Below the pieces are notes generated by a model that was not told where the DNA came from, ran no database searches, and was given only the letters and a program-made list of their open reading frames with translations. From Chloroflexota bacterium (GTDB lineage Bacteria; Chloroflexota; Anaerolineae; Aggregatilineales; J027): a stretch of 54,498 nucleotides of DNA. A program made the translations under genes and the position numbers. This document shows, piece after piece, positions 7,849 through 17,294 of this stretch. Within the stretch, counting starts at the first letter, position 1. Each line of letters opens with the position of its first letter. Location: positions 1-54,498 of the forward strand of contig JAADYW010000125.1 of assembly GCA_010092845.1 (NCBI GenBank). The letters run 5' to 3'.

Positions 7849-9681
7849 TTGCACCATAGCATTCTGTTCGAGTTGGCAAGCATTGTCGTTCTCGGCGTTG
7901 GGGCCCAATGGGTCGCCTGGCGTTTTGAATTACCCTCCATTCTATTGCTACTGCTGATTGGCTTCGCAGCTGGCCCTGTCACGGGTCTGATCAACCCAGA
8001 TGCATTGTTAGGCGACTTGCTGCAACCCGTCGTCTCGCTCTCGGTGGCGATCATCCTCTTTGAAGGAGGGTTGAGCCTGAAGATCGACGAACTGCGAGAA
8101 GGAGGGGTGGTTCGTAACCTCGTTAGCGTTGGATTGCTGGTTACCTGGGCCATCAGCAGTGCTGCAGCCTTAGTCTTTCTTGACCTGGACCTGGCGCTAT
8201 CCTTGCTGTTGGGAGCAATCGTAGTGGTCTCCGGCCCAACAGTCATCATTCCGATGCTACGGCATCTGCGCCTTGGCGGTGAAGTCGGCTCGATTCTCAA
8301 GTGGGAAGGCATTCTTATCGACCCAATTGGCGCAACTTTTGCGGTGCTTGTCTTCGAGGCCGTTTTCGTCGCTGACGAGCTGCAGGAAGCCACAATCTCT
8401 GCTCTGCTCGGTTTGTTCGAGACCCTTATGGTAGGTGGGGTCGCTGGAGTCGCCGGGGCGATCATCCTTACCATTGCGTTACGTCGTTATTGGGTCCCAG
8501 ATTTCCTGGAAAGCCCGGTGACATTAATGCTTGTGGTGGCTGTCTTCGATCTCTCGGACGAGATCATTCCGGAATCCGGGTTATTTGCGGTGACCGTCAT
8601 GGGCCTCATTGTGGCCAATCAGAAAGATTTGCAGCTTGGCGGTATCGAGGAGTTTAAAGAAAGTGTGGGGATACTGCTCATCTCTTCGCTCTTCATCTTG
8701 TTAGCGGCGCGCCTAGATCTTGAGGATTTCGAGCATGTCGGTCTGGGGAGCCTGATCTTTCTCGCGACTCTGATCGTCGTTGCCAGGCCAATTACTGTCC
8801 TCGTTTCCACCTGGGGCTCTCAATTGAACTGGCGGGAGCGCGTCTTCCTCGCGTGGATGGCCCCGCGCGGAATCGTTGCGGCCGCGGTGGCATCGATCTT
8901 TGCATTGGATCTCGAAGAGGTCGGCCACCCGGACGCCGAACGATTGGTGCCACTTACCTTTCTGGTGATTGTGGGGACCGTGGCCTTCTATGCGCTGACG
9001 ACTCAGTTCGTCGCCCGTCGCCTCAAACTGGTGCGGCCCCAGCCCCAAGGAGTCCTCATCGCGGGCGCACATTCCTGGGCCCGCAATGTCGCCAGTGCTT
9101 TGCAGAACAACGGTATTGAAGTTCTGATTGTGGACACCAATCCGAGCAATATCGCATTGGCGGAAATCCGCAATCTGCCCAATTTCCGTGAGAACATCCT
9201 GACACAACGGTGCCTTGAGGAGGCAGAAGTCTGCGGGGTTGGACGCTTGATGGCTCTGACATCTAATGATGAGGTCAATTCCCTGGCAGCGCTTCAGTTT
9301 ACCGAGCTATTCGGTCGCCAGGAAGTGTACCGTCTGCCAGCCAACATTGCCGCCGACAAGACAACCAGATTCCGCTATGGCCGCACCCTCTTCAATGAGG
9401 AAATGACCCACCAGCACATCACGTCGCTGTTTAATGCGGGGGCGACCCTGGAGAAGACTGATCTGGAGTCTGAAGCCGACATAACGGATTTCCAACGACA
9501 GCTCGCCGCTGGAAACCGTATTCCCTTGTTCTCGATTAGCAACGGCACACTAAATATCATTACAGCCGACAACCCAATCGTGCCACGGATTGGCCAGCGC
9601 ATCATCTACCTGACTGACCCAACCGCTGGCAATACCGAGGTTGAGACGCAATCACCTGGCGGACAAATCAGCCGAGTCTAG
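7849..9681 (+). CDS. CPA1-family (NhaP-like) cation/proton antiporter with TrkA-N-like domain
   Basis: 610-aa membrane antiporter. The start is TTG at 7849, preceded at 7 bases by a perfect AGGAGG. About 12 hydrophobic segments occupy residues 1-385, with SVAIILFEGGLSL, GPTVIIPMLRHLRLGG and the ion-binding EGILIDPIGATFAVLVFE region characteristic of CPA1/NhaP proteins, and MAPRGIVAAAVAS late in the domain. Residues about 395-530 resemble a Rossmann TrkA-N domain (GVLIAGAHSWARNVASALQ, then VLIVDTNPSN) and a small C-terminal domain follows. It lies 44 bases after the CPA2 gene. Pairing two antiporters of different families, both with nucleotide-sensing tails, suggests a pH or cation homeostasis unit. 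Confidence 0.88.
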   Translation: MHHSILFELASIVVLGVGAQWVAWRFELPSILLLLLIGFAAGPVTGLINPDALLGDLLQPVVSLSVAIILFEGGLSLKIDELREGGVVRNLVSVGLLVTWAISSAAALVFLDLDLALSLLLGAIVVVSGPTVIIPMLRHLRLGGEVGSILKWEGILIDPIGATFAVLVFEAVFVADELQEATISALLGLFETLMVGGVAGVAGAIILTIALRRYWVPDFLESPVTLMLVVAVFDLSDEIIPESGLFAVTVMGLIVANQKDLQLGGIEEFKESVGILLISSLFILLAARLDLEDFEHVGLGSLIFLATLIVVARPITVLVSTWGSQLNWRERVFLAWMAPRGIVAAAVASIFALDLEEVGHPDAERLVPLTFLVIVGTVAFYALTTQFVARRLKLVRPQPQGVLIAGAHSWARNVASALQNNGIEVLIVDTNPSNIALAEIRNLPNFRENILTQRCLEEAEVCGVGRLMALTSNDEVNSLAALQFTELFGRQEVYRLPANIAADKTTRFRYGRTLFNEEMTHQHITSLFNAGATLEKTDLESEADITDFQRQLAAGNRIPLFSISNGTLNIITADNPIVPRIGQRIIYLTDPTAGNTEVETQSPGGQISRV

Positions 9682-9691
9682 GACCCTGGAT

Positions 9692-11602
9692 ATGAATAGC
9701 AGCCCAACACCAGAAAACGCATTACCCGTAGACGAACCAGACCTTGCAAGCAAGGAGCACGGGCACAAAGCCTTGCGCCAACCCGATCACTACTATGGGT
9801 TACGGGTATTGGTACCGATTGCGAATCCAGCAACGGCGGCACATCTGATTGATTTCGCAGCGAGCCTGGTGCATCCAGAAAAAGGCAAAATCAAGGCGCT
9901 GTTTGTGGTCCTCCCCGACTCACCCTATGAGGATGCTAAAGAAAAACTGGAACACATTACTCGGAGAGCCAAGGAACGTGGGTTACCTATCGAGTTCATT
10001 AGCGTTACAGCGATCAATGTCTCGCGCGGCGTTCTCGACGCTACGAAAGAAGAAAACGCGGACCTACTCGTACTGGGCTATCAAACCCCGCGTGAAGGCA
10101 AGGTCGTCCTCGGACCGGTTACGGAAGCGATCGCACGGGCGGTAACGGTCGACCTGGTTGTCTATCGGCACATCGAAAATGCCGAGATCAAGCGTATAAC
10201 CGTTCCCATTACCAATCTCCCCGGGACGCGCACTGCCGTCATCCATGCGATGCATCTGGCCACCGCCTATCAAGTGCCCGTGCGGGCATTGTTCGTCCGC
10301 ACAGGCCAGCCGACCACTTTCCAGGAAGACCATACCGAGCCTTTCTGGCTACGACAGGCCAGAATCTACGATATGTTGTACGAAGTTGCCGAGAACCCCA
10401 GGCTCGAAGTCGATGTCGCCCGGGCCGATGATTTCGTTTCTGGCATCGAGGCGAGTTGTGATGAAACAGAACTAATTGTCTACAGCGTCGAGCAAAACCA
10501 CAACGGCCTGGAGCGCTATCTGTTCGGCGTCACCTCGCAGAAATTGTTGCGGCTGGCCCCAGGGTCAATTGCTATGGTCAGGCGTGCTGTATATCAGGCC
10601 ACGCCCTGGCAACGATTGACAGGCTACCTATCACGCTGGACACCGCGGTTAACAATGGGGGAACGCACTGAGGTAATCCAGCAGGCCAGCGACCTGACAC
10701 GCACAACCATCAATTTCATCGTCATGATCGTCCTCTCGGCCATTCTGGCGACCGTAGGGCTATGGCAAAGTAGTGGAGCCGTGATTATCGGCGCTATGCT
10801 CGTCGCACCGCTGATGTCGCCGCTAATGGGATTTGGCGTTGGCTGGGCCATCGGCGATCTTGGCCTGATGCGCCGCTCTGGGCAGACCGTCTTCACGGGA
10901 GTCTTGCTGGTTGTCCTCACGGCGGCCATCATCGGGCTCGTATTCCCACTGCCAACACCCACTAACGAAATGCTAGCCCGTTCGCGGCCGAATCTGCTGG
11001 ATATGCTCGTTGCACTGGCATCGGGTGCAGCGGGCGCTTTTGCGCTGGCCCGGCGCGATATTCCGGCAGCGCTGGCGGGGGTGGCCATCGCTGCCGCCCT
11101 GGTGCCCCCGATATGTACAACCGGCCTGGCCGCTGCAATGGGCGATTACGAACTCATGTTGGGTGCCGGCTCTCTGTCGCTGGTCAATATTATTGGCATC
11201 AGCCTCACTGCAGCGGGAATATTCTCTGTGATGGGCGTCCACCAGCACGGCAGTATCCCGTTCCGACAGCGAGCGATCATCTCGACCACCGTGCTGTTGG
11301 TAACTGCCATCCCGCTGGGTTTCATCCTCCTGGGTGATTATCTTTATGTCAATGCTAATTATGCTGTTGAGCAGGTAATTGAAGACGAACTACCGGATGC
11401 GAGGGTAGTGAATATCGACATCGCCGGACGACGAAATCTCAATATCCAGGTGACAATCCAGACACCCAATACAGTGACGCGCCGCCAGATCACCACTGTC
11501 GAAGAAGAGCTGGAGGATCGGCTCGAGCGGGACGTCTCACTGGATGTCGTTATTCTGAGAGTCGTTCGCGCCGTGGATGATGAAGAAACCAGTCAGGATT
11601 AG
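9692..11602 (+). CDS. UspA-DUF389 fusion membrane protein
   Basis: About 636 aa. The N-terminal half (residues about 25-300) contains tandem universal-stress-protein-like domains: VLVPIANPATAAHLIDFAAS, then ADLLVLGYQTPREGKVVLGP and a second unit from RITVPITNLPGTRTAVIHAM. The C-terminal half is a clear DUF389 hydrophobic domain with NFIVMIVLSAILATVGLWQS, GAVIIGAMLVAPLMSPLMGF and SLVNIIGISLTAAGI. DUF389 proteins are membrane proteins of unknown activity. The track start at 9641 overlaps the antiporter; ATG 9692 has AGGA 8 bases upstream and sits 10 bases after the antiporter stop. Inference: the Usp domains could sense nucleotide or stress state for the membrane part and for the two antiporters. 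Its TAG overlaps the stop of the convergent gene through TTAG. Confidence 0.85.
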   Translation: MNSSPTPENALPVDEPDLASKEHGHKALRQPDHYYGLRVLVPIANPATAAHLIDFAASLVHPEKGKIKALFVVLPDSPYEDAKEKLEHITRRAKERGLPIEFISVTAINVSRGVLDATKEENADLLVLGYQTPREGKVVLGPVTEAIARAVTVDLVVYRHIENAEIKRITVPITNLPGTRTAVIHAMHLATAYQVPVRALFVRTGQPTTFQEDHTEPFWLRQARIYDMLYEVAENPRLEVDVARADDFVSGIEASCDETELIVYSVEQNHNGLERYLFGVTSQKLLRLAPGSIAMVRRAVYQATPWQRLTGYLSRWTPRLTMGERTEVIQQASDLTRTTINFIVMIVLSAILATVGLWQSSGAVIIGAMLVAPLMSPLMGFGVGWAIGDLGLMRRSGQTVFTGVLLVVLTAAIIGLVFPLPTPTNEMLARSRPNLLDMLVALASGAAGAFALARRDIPAALAGVAIAAALVPPICTTGLAAAMGDYELMLGAGSLSLVNIIGISLTAAGIFSVMGVHQHGSIPFRQRAIISTTVLLVTAIPLGFILLGDYLYVNANYAVEQVIEDELPDARVVNIDIAGRRNLNIQVTIQTPNTVTRRQITTVEEELEDRLERDVSLDVVILRVVRAVDDEETSQD

Positions 11603-13575
11603 TCATCAGTGGCCAGATCTATCCATACCCCGTCAGCACTATCACCGCTGGGAGTGCGCACCGGTAACCGGTCGCCTGTAGCTGGATCGTATAGACCCAC
11701 AAAGGCCCGGAGACAACTCTGCTCGTGAGAGGCAGCGCTCATATAGCGAAAATCGTGCCAGCGTTCACCAGCGGCCCACAGCGAGAAGGGGTAAACTCGC
11801 CCCAATGGCGGACCATCAGCCTGGGCAACAAGCTGGCTGTCACAGATCAGGTGAGCAAATACCGTCGCGTGCGCAGGGGGCGTTTCATCGACACGCCAGA
11901 CAAGTTCCAGGCGATAGGCTTGCATGCCGGGAAGCCGATCTTGCGTGAGTATCCCCCTCTCCAGAATGACACCGTTGCCGAAATCGCCGGCCGGTACGTC
12001 CACTGCGGGGGCGTCGAAACCCTGACGACCCGCCAGGATAACGTTCACGTCGTCGTGGCTGCGCACAACCACAGCCACTTGAGCATACTCATTGACCGTC
12101 GTGCGGTCGAGAGCGGGATGCGTCACGGCAAAGATATCATCCGAGGCGGGGATGATATCGCCGGCGCGGCGGTTATCAGCCTGGCCAGCCCCAATATAGC
12201 GATTGAGCCGTAACCAGTCACCAAGGTTGATGAAATCAGGCAAGAACGTCGCCCCTTCAGCGCCCAGCAGAAAGGTTGGATCCGCCGGCGCGAGATAGGC
12301 CGGGCCGTTCACCAGCAGGAAAGTATTAGCCTCATCGGACCAGTAGCGGCTTGCCAGGTCGCCGGTACCGGCGTAAATCCGGTTGATATCCTCATGCTGC
12401 GCCACGCGGGTAGAGACAAAAGGCATCGCCACAACAAGACTCGCCGCGATTAGCCCGCCGCCCACCGGCCAGGACCAGCGCACATCGTCCCCAAACGGCA
12501 TCGACGCAAGTCCTCCTAACAACCAGGCAATCCCCACCGCCGCGAGATAGTGCAAGCGCGGACTCCCCAGCAAGTAGTTGACGTCGAGCAACGTCCAGGA
12601 GGGCAGCATTACCAGCGGAATCCACAGCAAACCGAACAGCCCAAGCCAGAGCGGCGACTGCATCACCGCACGGTGGCAATGCCCCCAGAAGAACCAGGCC
12701 ACCAATAGCATCGCCACAGCTCCTCCGGAGACCCAGGCGAGGGATGTACCCTCATCGGGATCGATCCAAGCTCGAAGGGCTGCCGCGAGTGGAAAAGAGA
12801 CAGCTTGGAAAGTCTGTGCCAGTTTGGCGTCGAAGGCAGCCAATTGCAAACCCGATGCCTCGTTGCCTTTAGGAATCAGTAGCCACACCAACCCATACAG
12901 TCCGGCGAAAACTATAACCGGCCCGACTGCCACCAATAGCCGACGCCGGGGTATTCCTCGCCAATTACGTGAGCGTTGACGCAGATCGATGAGTAACATC
13001 CCACCGATCAAGAATGGCGCCAGGACACCATTCTCATGGCTGAAGACGCCCCAGAAGACAAGGATCCAGCCACCGATCAGATAGCAGACCCAGTTGTTTT
13101 CCAGCCAGAGCAATAACAACCAGCCACCAGCCAGTACACCAAAGACCATCCATAGGTGGAAATGGGCTGCTGTGGGGATCACTGCCTGGTAGCTGAAAGG
13201 AAATGCCACAAAAAGCAACCCGGCCCATACCCCTGCCCGCGCCAATCCGGACAATCGGGCCGCAAACCAGCCGACGAGCAACGAGTTGGCCACGTGCAGC
13301 AACACAGACAGCGCGTGGAGCGCCGTCGGATTGTGGTAACCATAGATTTGATGGAGAAGATCCCAGATAGTGAATGTTGCAGGGCGATAGAAGGGGAACC
13401 CTGCCGAGCTGGTCCAATAGCCCAGGCCCTGCTGGCTATCGAGCCATTGCATATGGGGCACATCATCCCAAAACAGAAGTAGATTCAGGGTTGGCCCATA
13501 GAGCCCCATCCCAAGGAGTGTAATTGCCAGGCTACCCAGCCACCAGACCGAGCCACGCCACGGATTTGAGGGCAC
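11599..13575 (-). CDS. Multi-spanning GT-C-like glycosyltransferase or mannosyltransferase-like membrane protein
   Basis: 658 aa with about 10-12 hydrophobic segments in residues 1-400 and a soluble C-terminal part. The first extracytoplasmic loop contains FWDDVPHMQW, the acidic-pair position typical of GT-C (PMT/ArnT-like) lipid-phosphate-sugar transferases, followed by FPFYRPATF. The C-terminal about 200 residues look beta-rich (LELVWRVDETPPAHATVFAHL) and end in the periplasm or outside. Start is GTG at 13575, one base after the stop of the lytic transglycosylase gene, so the two are translationally linked. Together they suggest an envelope-remodelling pair. Donor and acceptor are unknown. 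Confidence 0.6.
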   Translation of the reverse strand: MPSNPWRGSVWWLGSLAITLLGMGLYGPTLNLLLFWDDVPHMQWLDSQQGLGYWTSSAGFPFYRPATFTIWDLLHQIYGYHNPTALHALSVLLHVANSLLVGWFAARLSGLARAGVWAGLLFVAFPFSYQAVIPTAAHFHLWMVFGVLAGGWLLLLWLENNWVCYLIGGWILVFWGVFSHENGVLAPFLIGGMLLIDLRQRSRNWRGIPRRRLLVAVGPVIVFAGLYGLVWLLIPKGNEASGLQLAAFDAKLAQTFQAVSFPLAAALRAWIDPDEGTSLAWVSGGAVAMLLVAWFFWGHCHRAVMQSPLWLGLFGLLWIPLVMLPSWTLLDVNYLLGSPRLHYLAAVGIAWLLGGLASMPFGDDVRWSWPVGGGLIAASLVVAMPFVSTRVAQHEDINRIYAGTGDLASRYWSDEANTFLLVNGPAYLAPADPTFLLGAEGATFLPDFINLGDWLRLNRYIGAGQADNRRAGDIIPASDDIFAVTHPALDRTTVNEYAQVAVVVRSHDDVNVILAGRQGFDAPAVDVPAGDFGNGVILERGILTQDRLPGMQAYRLELVWRVDETPPAHATVFAHLICDSQLVAQADGPPLGRVYPFSLWAAGERWHDFRYMSAASHEQSCLRAFVGLYDPATGDRLPVRTPSGDSADGVWIDLATDD

Positions 13576-13576
13576 G

Positions 13577-16057
13577 TTATTCTTCTACACCATAAAGATG
13601 ACGGTAGACATCATATTGCTGGTAAATGCGAATAACATAACGCTCAGTCTCGTCGAAGGCAATAGTCTGAACGAACCGGTCAAGATCAGCCCCGGAAGAG
13701 TCCAACCAGTTGCGCGCATTGGAGGGGCCGCCGTTATAGCCGGCCAGCGCAGCATAGGGTACACCATCGACGAAATCCAATACCCAGCGAAGATAATACG
13801 TCCCGAAGCGGATGTTGATATATGGCCGATAGATATCACTGTTCTGGTAGTCCGGCCACTCGAGTTGTGTCGCGACCCACTGGCCTGTGTCTGGGATGAT
13901 TTGCATCAACCCCTGGGCAGCGGCAAAACTCGTCGCGAAGCTCTGGAACAGACTTTCTTGACGGATCAAGCTGAAGACCAAAAGAGGATCGAGTTCGTAG
14001 GTCTCTACATTCGGCAGAACCAGATCCGCATAGTGGATGGGGTAGCGAAGTCGCGCAATGTAGCTCGGCGCATCATAGGTAGATACCCCGGACATAATGA
14101 TCAAGGCGGCTGCAGCCTCGATCGAGGTGCGGTAGTTCCCGATCTCAGCATAGTAATGGGCGAGCTGATATGTCGCCAGTGGATCGTCGCTATACTCCTG
14201 ACGCAGCGTCTCGAACTCCTGGCGCGCTTCATCATAAGCCGCCAAGGCCCACAATTCGCGCCCCCGGACCATGTGAGGATCATTCTCCAGCGTATCGCTA
14301 AGAGGATAGAGAGGCCCCTCTTGCTGGATCCCAAAAGTGGAGCGTAGCCATTGTTCGGACTCCGCCAGTGCCGTCCCCTCATCGAAGTCGAACTGGTAGG
14401 CAGAGGGCGGCGTAAACGGTTCTTCACCACTCAGCAGATCACGGGCACGCAGGCTATAATACCCGCCAGGATCAGCGTCAGCCGCGCCCTCAAGCATCTG
14501 CTGGGACAACTCCGTCTGCCCCTGTTCAGCGTACAGACGCCCCAACCAGAGCAGGGCCAACGCGCGGTTTTCGCCGTCGCTGGTGTTGGCGAGCTGAGTA
14601 TAGAAATTGGTTGCCCGCTCGATCTGGCCCAGGTTAATGGCCAACGACACCGCGTCCAGCAGGCCTTCCTGAGCCCACGCGTTGCCAGGATAGTTGCTCC
14701 CCAGGATATCATAGGTGGCCATCGCTTGTTCGTAATTGCCGAGCTCATTCTCGTAGAGATAAGCGACCCGCCAGAGCGCTTCAGGGGCCTGGGGCAATTC
14801 TGGACGTTCGTCCGCAAGAGCGCTGTAGCGATTGATGGCAGATGGCGTATCACCTGACCAATAGAGCGTTCTACCCTGATCGAGCCAGGCCTCGCCAAAG
14901 AGCGGATCCTGCGGATACTGGTCCATTAAACCCTGAAAGGTGGTGTAGGCGGCTTCGTAGTTGCCCAATTCACGATAGGTGCGGCCCAGCATCAGCATTG
15001 CTTGAGCAGGAAGGGTGGTGACTTCAGTGCTATACGTATTGAGAGCGGTTATCGCATCACCATAATCCTCGTTGGCGAAGCTAATACGTGCCCGCAGCCA
15101 GTTATCAACAGGTCTCCCCGCATTCAATAGGGTCCTCATAGCTTGGTAGGCACCAACCGTCTCAGGATAGAGTTGAATCATCGCCTGCAGGCGGGCATAC
15201 CCAACATCCGGCTGGCCCCCGGCAATTTCGGCCATGCCAGCTTGATACTCGATGCTGGCACGATAGGGGGCATTCTCCGCGACCGACAGGATCGCATCGT
15301 ATTGCTCAACCGCCAAGTCATAGCGGCCCTGGTTGCTATAGCTGGCGGCAATCCGCTCTCGCAAGGCCAACAGTGGCACGATTGAGCGAGTTGCGTTCGT
15401 TGCCGCCACATAATTCTCCAATGCCAGATCCGGATTGCCCAGCGCCAGATAGGCATCACCGATTCGCTCGTAGACATAACTATCAATCACGCCCGGCCGC
15501 AATTCTAGATAGGCCTCAAAGTCAGCGATAGCAGCCTGCCAATTAAACAAGCCCAAATACGCATCACCGCGCAAGAAATGAGCGCGAACCACACGTGGGT
15601 CAGTTGGATAACGATCAATGAATTGACTCAGGGCTTGAACGGCTTGCTGGAATAACCCCTCGCGCAGGGCCGCCTGGCCCAGACCATAGTAAGCAGCGGC
15701 ATGTAGCTGAACATCTTCATCCGTCTGAGACAGAACGCACTCGTACAACGCAACTGCCAGCGTATAATTGCCGTTGAAGAGGGCGCGGTCGGCCGCACTG
15801 ATGCCATCCTGAGGTGGGAGGGTCGGCGTCGGAAGTGGGGCCGGGGTGTGTGTCAGCTCCGGTGTCGCGGTTATCCGGATTTCACCGCCGGCATCGGGTG
15901 ATGGTAATACTGCCTCGGGCGGGGTGGCAGTAACAACGATTGGTTCTGGCGTCGCGCCAAGGTCGCAACCAACCGATACCAGTAGAATCAGGGTCACAGC
16001 GAAATACAGCCAGTGTCGTAGGAAGTGTCGCAAGTACATAACCATGATTATGGACAT
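13577..16057 (-). CDS. TPR-repeat lytic transglycosylase (Slt70-like lipoprotein)
   Basis: 826-aa secreted peptidoglycan lyase. The N-terminus has a hydrophobic helix ending LLVSVGC, a lipobox, then a Thr/Pro-rich linker (LTHTPAPLPTPTLPP). Residues about 85-650 are a long run of TPR-like helical repeats (ALFNGNYTLAVALYECVL, AYYGLGQAALREGLFQQAVQ, DAYLALGNPDLALENY and others). The C-terminal SLT domain has the catalytic glutamate in FSLIRQESLFQ, then AAQGLMQIIPDTGQWVA and LAGYNGGPSNARNWL. It cleaves MurNAc-GlcNAc bonds with 1,6-anhydro product formation. It is larger than Slt70 because of the repeat number. Upstream of, and coupled to, the GT-C-like gene. Confidence 0.9.
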   Translation of the reverse strand: MSIIMVMYLRHFLRHWLYFAVTLILLVSVGCDLGATPEPIVVTATPPEAVLPSPDAGGEIRITATPELTHTPAPLPTPTLPPQDGISAADRALFNGNYTLAVALYECVLSQTDEDVQLHAAAYYGLGQAALREGLFQQAVQALSQFIDRYPTDPRVVRAHFLRGDAYLGLFNWQAAIADFEAYLELRPGVIDSYVYERIGDAYLALGNPDLALENYVAATNATRSIVPLLALRERIAASYSNQGRYDLAVEQYDAILSVAENAPYRASIEYQAGMAEIAGGQPDVGYARLQAMIQLYPETVGAYQAMRTLLNAGRPVDNWLRARISFANEDYGDAITALNTYSTEVTTLPAQAMLMLGRTYRELGNYEAAYTTFQGLMDQYPQDPLFGEAWLDQGRTLYWSGDTPSAINRYSALADERPELPQAPEALWRVAYLYENELGNYEQAMATYDILGSNYPGNAWAQEGLLDAVSLAINLGQIERATNFYTQLANTSDGENRALALLWLGRLYAEQGQTELSQQMLEGAADADPGGYYSLRARDLLSGEEPFTPPSAYQFDFDEGTALAESEQWLRSTFGIQQEGPLYPLSDTLENDPHMVRGRELWALAAYDEARQEFETLRQEYSDDPLATYQLAHYYAEIGNYRTSIEAAAALIIMSGVSTYDAPSYIARLRYPIHYADLVLPNVETYELDPLLVFSLIRQESLFQSFATSFAAAQGLMQIIPDTGQWVATQLEWPDYQNSDIYRPYINIRFGTYYLRWVLDFVDGVPYAALAGYNGGPSNARNWLDSSGADLDRFVQTIAFDETERYVIRIYQQYDVYRHLYGVEE

Positions 16058-16101
16058 ACCCTACTCAATGGTCAACCGTCGTTTGGCCCCCGGCAGCAAA
16101 A

Positions 16102-16131
16102 CACCCACATGCTAATCATCACATGTGGGTG
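16102..16131 (-). terminator. Terminator of the leftward cytochrome operon
   Basis: Perfect 10-bp stem CACCCACATG/CATGTGGGTG with a 10-base loop. On the minus strand TTTT follows; on the plus strand CTGTCCTTTTTT follows, so it may work both ways. Confidence 0.8.
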
Positions 16132-16175
16132 CTGTCCTTTTTCGAAGCCCTATTGGAGAAATTGACTCCTGAAGA

Positions 16176-17294
16176 TCACTCCTCCACAGGATATTCGGGT
16201 TGGCGCCAACGACGGTACAGCAGGAAGACGACGCCAATAATCACACCTAACGCCAATCCGAAGACGATGCTCTGGACCAGACGCACTTCAGCCGTATTCG
16301 CCGCCTCTTCACGCTGTTCCTCAATTTCCGCCTCGAGTGTCTCGATACGTTCGCGCGACTGAATGAAAGGATGTTCATCAAGGTCCCGCCCGCCAGTCTC
16401 ATCCGTCGCCAGGACAATATCCTGCGTGGAATGGCAATCGACACAGGCACTGGTCTCAACTTGCCCGTCATGTCCCGATGCTTGTAAATCACTCGTCAGG
16501 ATATGCATGGCGCGGTCCGTGCTGCGGTGCCAGTGACAGCTATCGCAGGACTCATCAACGTGTGAAATATGCACAAAGTCATCACGGTCCTGGTCATGGC
16601 AATTCAGGCACAGTGCATCCGCGGTTTCGAAGCGAAGTTCCCCTTGATGCGGGAGATGGCAGGTATTGCAACCGAGTTGTTGCTCGCCATGAGCGCTCCG
16701 GCGCCATTCATCCACCGTCGTTTGATGGCAATCCGCACAGAGTGTTACGTCTACCGTTAGCGCAGCGGGGTCACCCTCAATCGCCTCTACTTCGGGACCA
16801 TGACATTCTAGACAGACAGTACCTTCAAGCGCTTCGCTCTCGCCAAAATCTTCGAACTGTAACTCAACGTTAAACTGCTCGACCTCGCCCTCATGGCAAT
16901 TCAGGCATGTACCCACATAACCATGGACATATTCCTCGTAGGTCTCAATGGCGAGATTCTGATGCGGGAAGTTGTTGCCGTGGCAATCGACACAGCCGAC
17001 GCCAATCTCCAGATCGTGGGATGCGTGGATGAAGTTCTTCTGAGTCTCATCAGAAATCTGGAGATCGAGCACGGTTCCATCAGGAAGGGACAAATCCTCA
17101 TCGATATTGTCATGACATACGAGGCAATAGCTATTGTCACCCACAGGCTCAGGTTCAGGATCTTCGTCGCTGCCGTCACCCCCATCCTGAGCCTGCACGG
17201 TAGGTAGAGAGACCGGCATCGCAAGAGCCCCCGCCAGGGCCAGCCCTAGCCCCAGGCAGAGGATAAGGATAGCACGGCGTCGTCGTTTATTCAT
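16176..17294 (-). CDS. Nonaheme c-type cytochrome with C-terminal membrane anchor
   Basis: About 372 aa with nine CxxCH haem sites in order: CLVCH, CVDCH, CLNCH, CLECH, CADCH, CNTCH, CLNCH, CDSCH, CVDCH. An arginine-rich N-terminus and hydrophobic core form a signal peptide ending near VQAQDGG; a charged coiled-coil-like stretch (IETLEAEIEEQREEA) leads to one C-terminal helix (SIVFGLALGVIIGVVFLLY) and a basic tail. It is therefore an extracytoplasmic electron carrier held in the membrane. Start ATG 17294 overlaps the end of the upstream cytochrome gene (GATGAATAA) and has GAGG 7 bases before it; the track start at 17315 is less likely. Probably the quinol-side or relay partner of the soluble nonaheme protein encoded just upstream. 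Confidence 0.88.
   Translation of the reverse strand: MNKRRRRAILILCLGLGLALAGALAMPVSLPTVQAQDGGDGSDEDPEPEPVGDNSYCLVCHDNIDEDLSLPDGTVLDLQISDETQKNFIHASHDLEIGVGCVDCHGNNFPHQNLAIETYEEYVHGYVGTCLNCHEGEVEQFNVELQFEDFGESEALEGTVCLECHGPEVEAIEGDPAALTVDVTLCADCHQTTVDEWRRSAHGEQQLGCNTCHLPHQGELRFETADALCLNCHDQDRDDFVHISHVDESCDSCHWHRSTDRAMHILTSDLQASGHDGQVETSACVDCHSTQDIVLATDETGGRDLDEHPFIQSRERIETLEAEIEEQREEAANTAEVRLVQSIVFGLALGVIIGVVFLLYRRWRQPEYPVEE

Noticed and set aside
7704-8474. 256-aa antisense ORF opposite the NhaP-like gene
   Set aside because: Low-complexity Ser/Pro/Arg/Thr-rich shadow of a membrane-protein gene.
13598-14347. 249-aa antisense ORF opposite the lytic transglycosylase
   Set aside because: Shadow frame across the well-supported SLT domain.
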